Shown in pieces: positions 5,870 to 7,046 of a stretch of DNA of 7,046 nt. Both the position numbers and the translations under genes were made by a program. The notes beneath the pieces were generated by a model that did not search any database, was not told the DNA's origin, and saw only the letters and a program-made list of their open reading frames with translations. The DNA is taken from the NCBI GenBank assembly GCA_002305435.1, contig DBQZ01000009.1, forward strand, positions 3,043 to 10,088. Reading direction: 5' to 3'. How positions within the stretch are numbered: position 1 is the first letter of the stretch; each line of letters starts with the position of its first letter. This DNA comes from Clostridiales bacterium UBA1381. Lineage in GTDB: Bacteria > Bacillota > Clostridia > UBA1381.

Positions 5870-6936
5870 ATTGGAGAAAATTCCTCAGATTTTTTAAAGA
5901 GGATGATCCTCGTGTAACAGCGCCGATGATCTCATGGCATATCATTTTCTTTATACTTGGAATCGTGTTCCTTCTTGTCGCTCTCCAAACCGTCCTGATT
6001 ACGAGATCGTTTCCGGATCAGGTCGGGGCGATGGTATCAATATTGGTCGCATATTTGACGTTTGCCTGCCTTGTAATTGCCGGGATAGTTTGGCTTGTTT
6101 GGCGGTATACTACGGGAAAACCGCTGCGTAAGATAGCAAGAGCCGCCCGCAAGGTGGCGGAGGGGGATTTTACCGTGCAGCTTTCGTCAGGCAAAAAGAA
6201 AAAGAGGATGAATGAAATCGATGTGCTGATTGAGGATTTTAACAAAATGACGAGGGAGCTTGCGGGGAATGAAATCTTGAAAAGCGATTTTATCGCAAAC
6301 GTTTCCCACGAGCTTAAAACGCCATTATCGATTATCCAAAGTTATACGAAGGCGCTCAGAGACGGATATGTTCCTGAGGAACAAAAGGAACAGTACATGG
6401 ATGCAGTAATTGAAGCGACGGAACATTTGAACACTATGATCACAAATATCCTAAAGCTCGGCAAGCTGGAAAATCAGCAGATTTTCCCCGTCCCCGCAAC
6501 ATATCAGCTTGGCGAACAGCTCCGCCGCTGCGCTCTTGCCTTTATGGAAAAATGGCAGGCAAAGGATATTGAATTTGAGATAGATGTAACAGATGTAGCC
6601 GTCTGTTATGACGCTTCTCTGATGGAACTGGTTTGGAACAATTTGCTGTCAAACGCCGTCAAGTACACAGACCGTGGAGGACACATCCGGCTTACCTCCC
6701 GCAAAGACGGGAACACTGTGACGGTCACTGTAAAGGATGACGGCTGTGGTATGGACGAGGAGACTTGCCGCAGGGCGTTTGAAAAGTTTTATCAGGGGGA
6801 TACCTCCCATGCTTCCGAGGGGAACGGGCTCGGTTTGGCTCTGGCGAAAAAGGTGGTGGATATTGCTGGAGGGCGTATAAGAGTGCAGAGCAGCCCCGGA
6901 GAGGGTTCGGTATTTACCGTTGAATTGAATATATAA
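5866..6936 (+). CDS. Membrane sensor histidine kinase with minimal extracellular loop
   Basis: A 356-residue kinase that should autophosphorylate and pass phosphate to the adjacent regulator. Seen: a cytoplasmic N-tail (1-21), membrane helix 1 (about 22-46), a loop of roughly 7-10 residues (RSFPDQVG), membrane helix 2 (about 54-80), HAMP (about 82-133, with KPLRKIARAARKVAEGDF), a HisKA dimerisation helix with phosphoacceptor His148 in SHELKTP, where Glu149 and Thr152 also give the ExxT phosphatase motif, then an ATPase domain with N box NNLLSNAVKY (258-267), G1 DDGCGMD (291-297), F box FEKFY (305-309) and G2 GNGLGLAL (319-326). All catalytic motifs are intact. With no room for a periplasmic sensor it resembles intramembrane-sensing kinases, which usually respond to membrane or envelope stress or to a partner transporter, although a HAMP domain is not standard in the Bce type. 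Translationally coupled to the regulator through the 4-bp overlap. Confidence 0.96.
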   Translation: MNWRKFLRFFKEDDPRVTAPMISWHIIFFILGIVFLLVALQTVLITRSFPDQVGAMVSILVAYLTFACLVIAGIVWLVWRYTTGKPLRKIARAARKVAEGDFTVQLSSGKKKKRMNEIDVLIEDFNKMTRELAGNEILKSDFIANVSHELKTPLSIIQSYTKALRDGYVPEEQKEQYMDAVIEATEHLNTMITNILKLGKLENQQIFPVPATYQLGEQLRRCALAFMEKWQAKDIEFEIDVTDVAVCYDASLMELVWNNLLSNAVKYTDRGGHIRLTSRKDGNTVTVTVKDDGCGMDEETCRRAFEKFYQGDTSHASEGNGLGLALAKKVVDIAGGRIRVQSSPGEGSVFTVELNI

Positions 6937-6951
6937 GTCGCATTGGTTCAG

Positions 6952-6977
6952 GCTTCCGCATTTGCGGGAGCTTTTTT
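6952..6977 (+). terminator. Rho-independent terminator of the two-component operon
   Basis: The stem GCTTCCGC/GCGGGAGC (6952-6959 with 6964-6971, one G-U pair) has loop ATTT and is followed at once by six T. It begins 15 bp after the kinase stop codon, so the regulator and kinase form a closed two-gene operon. Confidence 0.92.
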
Positions 6978-7010
6978 ATATTTAATATTTCATTAACAAA
7001 AATCATGAAA

Positions 7011-7038
7011 TTGATAAATAAGGGTATTGTATTATACA
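7011..7038 (+). promoter_or_regulatory. Possible promoter for a gene beyond the right edge
   Basis: TTGATA (7011-7016), a 16-nt spacer and TATACA (7033-7038) lie in the AT-rich stretch after the terminator. No start codon with a ribosome binding site is visible before the window ends, so this would serve a gene outside it. The match is moderate and AT-rich sequence produces such matches by chance. Confidence 0.35.
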
Positions 7039-7046
7039 GACAGAAT

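Noticed and set aside
1..7046. tRNA, rRNA, CRISPR array, insertion sequence or attachment site
   Set aside because: I saw no cloverleaf, no regularly spaced repeats with spacers, no transposase motif and no terminal inverted repeats.

Overview
The window looks like part of the chromosome of an anaerobic, plant- or host-glycan-degrading Firmicute, probably an uncultured Clostridia/Ruminococcaceae-type gut bacterium. The evidence is a type I dockerin, a cohesin-like domain, bacterial Ig-like (Big_2) domains, BspA-type leucine-rich repeats, a cysteine-rich cytoplasmic GH2 glycosidase, strong AGGAGG-type ribosome binding sites and a sigma-A promoter close to consensus. This is inferred from domain style; no marker gene fixes the taxon.

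Layout. Positions 1-615 (+) hold the 3' end of a secreted-type protein with two Big_2 domains and a C-terminal dockerin. It overlaps by 8 bp a complete gene at 608-2608 (+) for a signal-peptide protein with Ig-like domains, BspA-like LRRs, a cohesin-like domain and a small beta-rich tail. The two are very probably co-transcribed and could be binding partners through dockerin and cohesin. A hairpin at 2617-2656 separates this pair from a convergent GH2 glycoside hydrolase gene (4958-2667, -), and it could terminate transcription from both sides.

A 239-bp intergenic region (4959-5197) lies between the GH2 gene and a divergent two-component system. It holds a near-perfect promoter for the regulator gene (TTGACT-17-TATAAT), a weaker candidate promoter for GH2, a half-conserved cre-like site and two pairs of short direct repeats, each spaced 20 bp. 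The OmpR-family response regulator (5198-5869, +) overlaps the histidine kinase (5866-6936, +) by ATGA. The kinase has two membrane helices with almost no extracellular loop. A rho-independent terminator follows at 6952-6977, and the last 70 bp hold only a possible promoter for a gene beyond the window.

Functional reading. The left half is extracellular adhesion/scaffolding equipment, the middle is intracellular glycoside hydrolysis, and the right half is envelope signalling. The cohesin/dockerin neighbour pair is the most interesting element. Whether the two-component system controls the divergent GH2 gene, itself, or a transporter beyond the right edge cannot be decided from this sequence.
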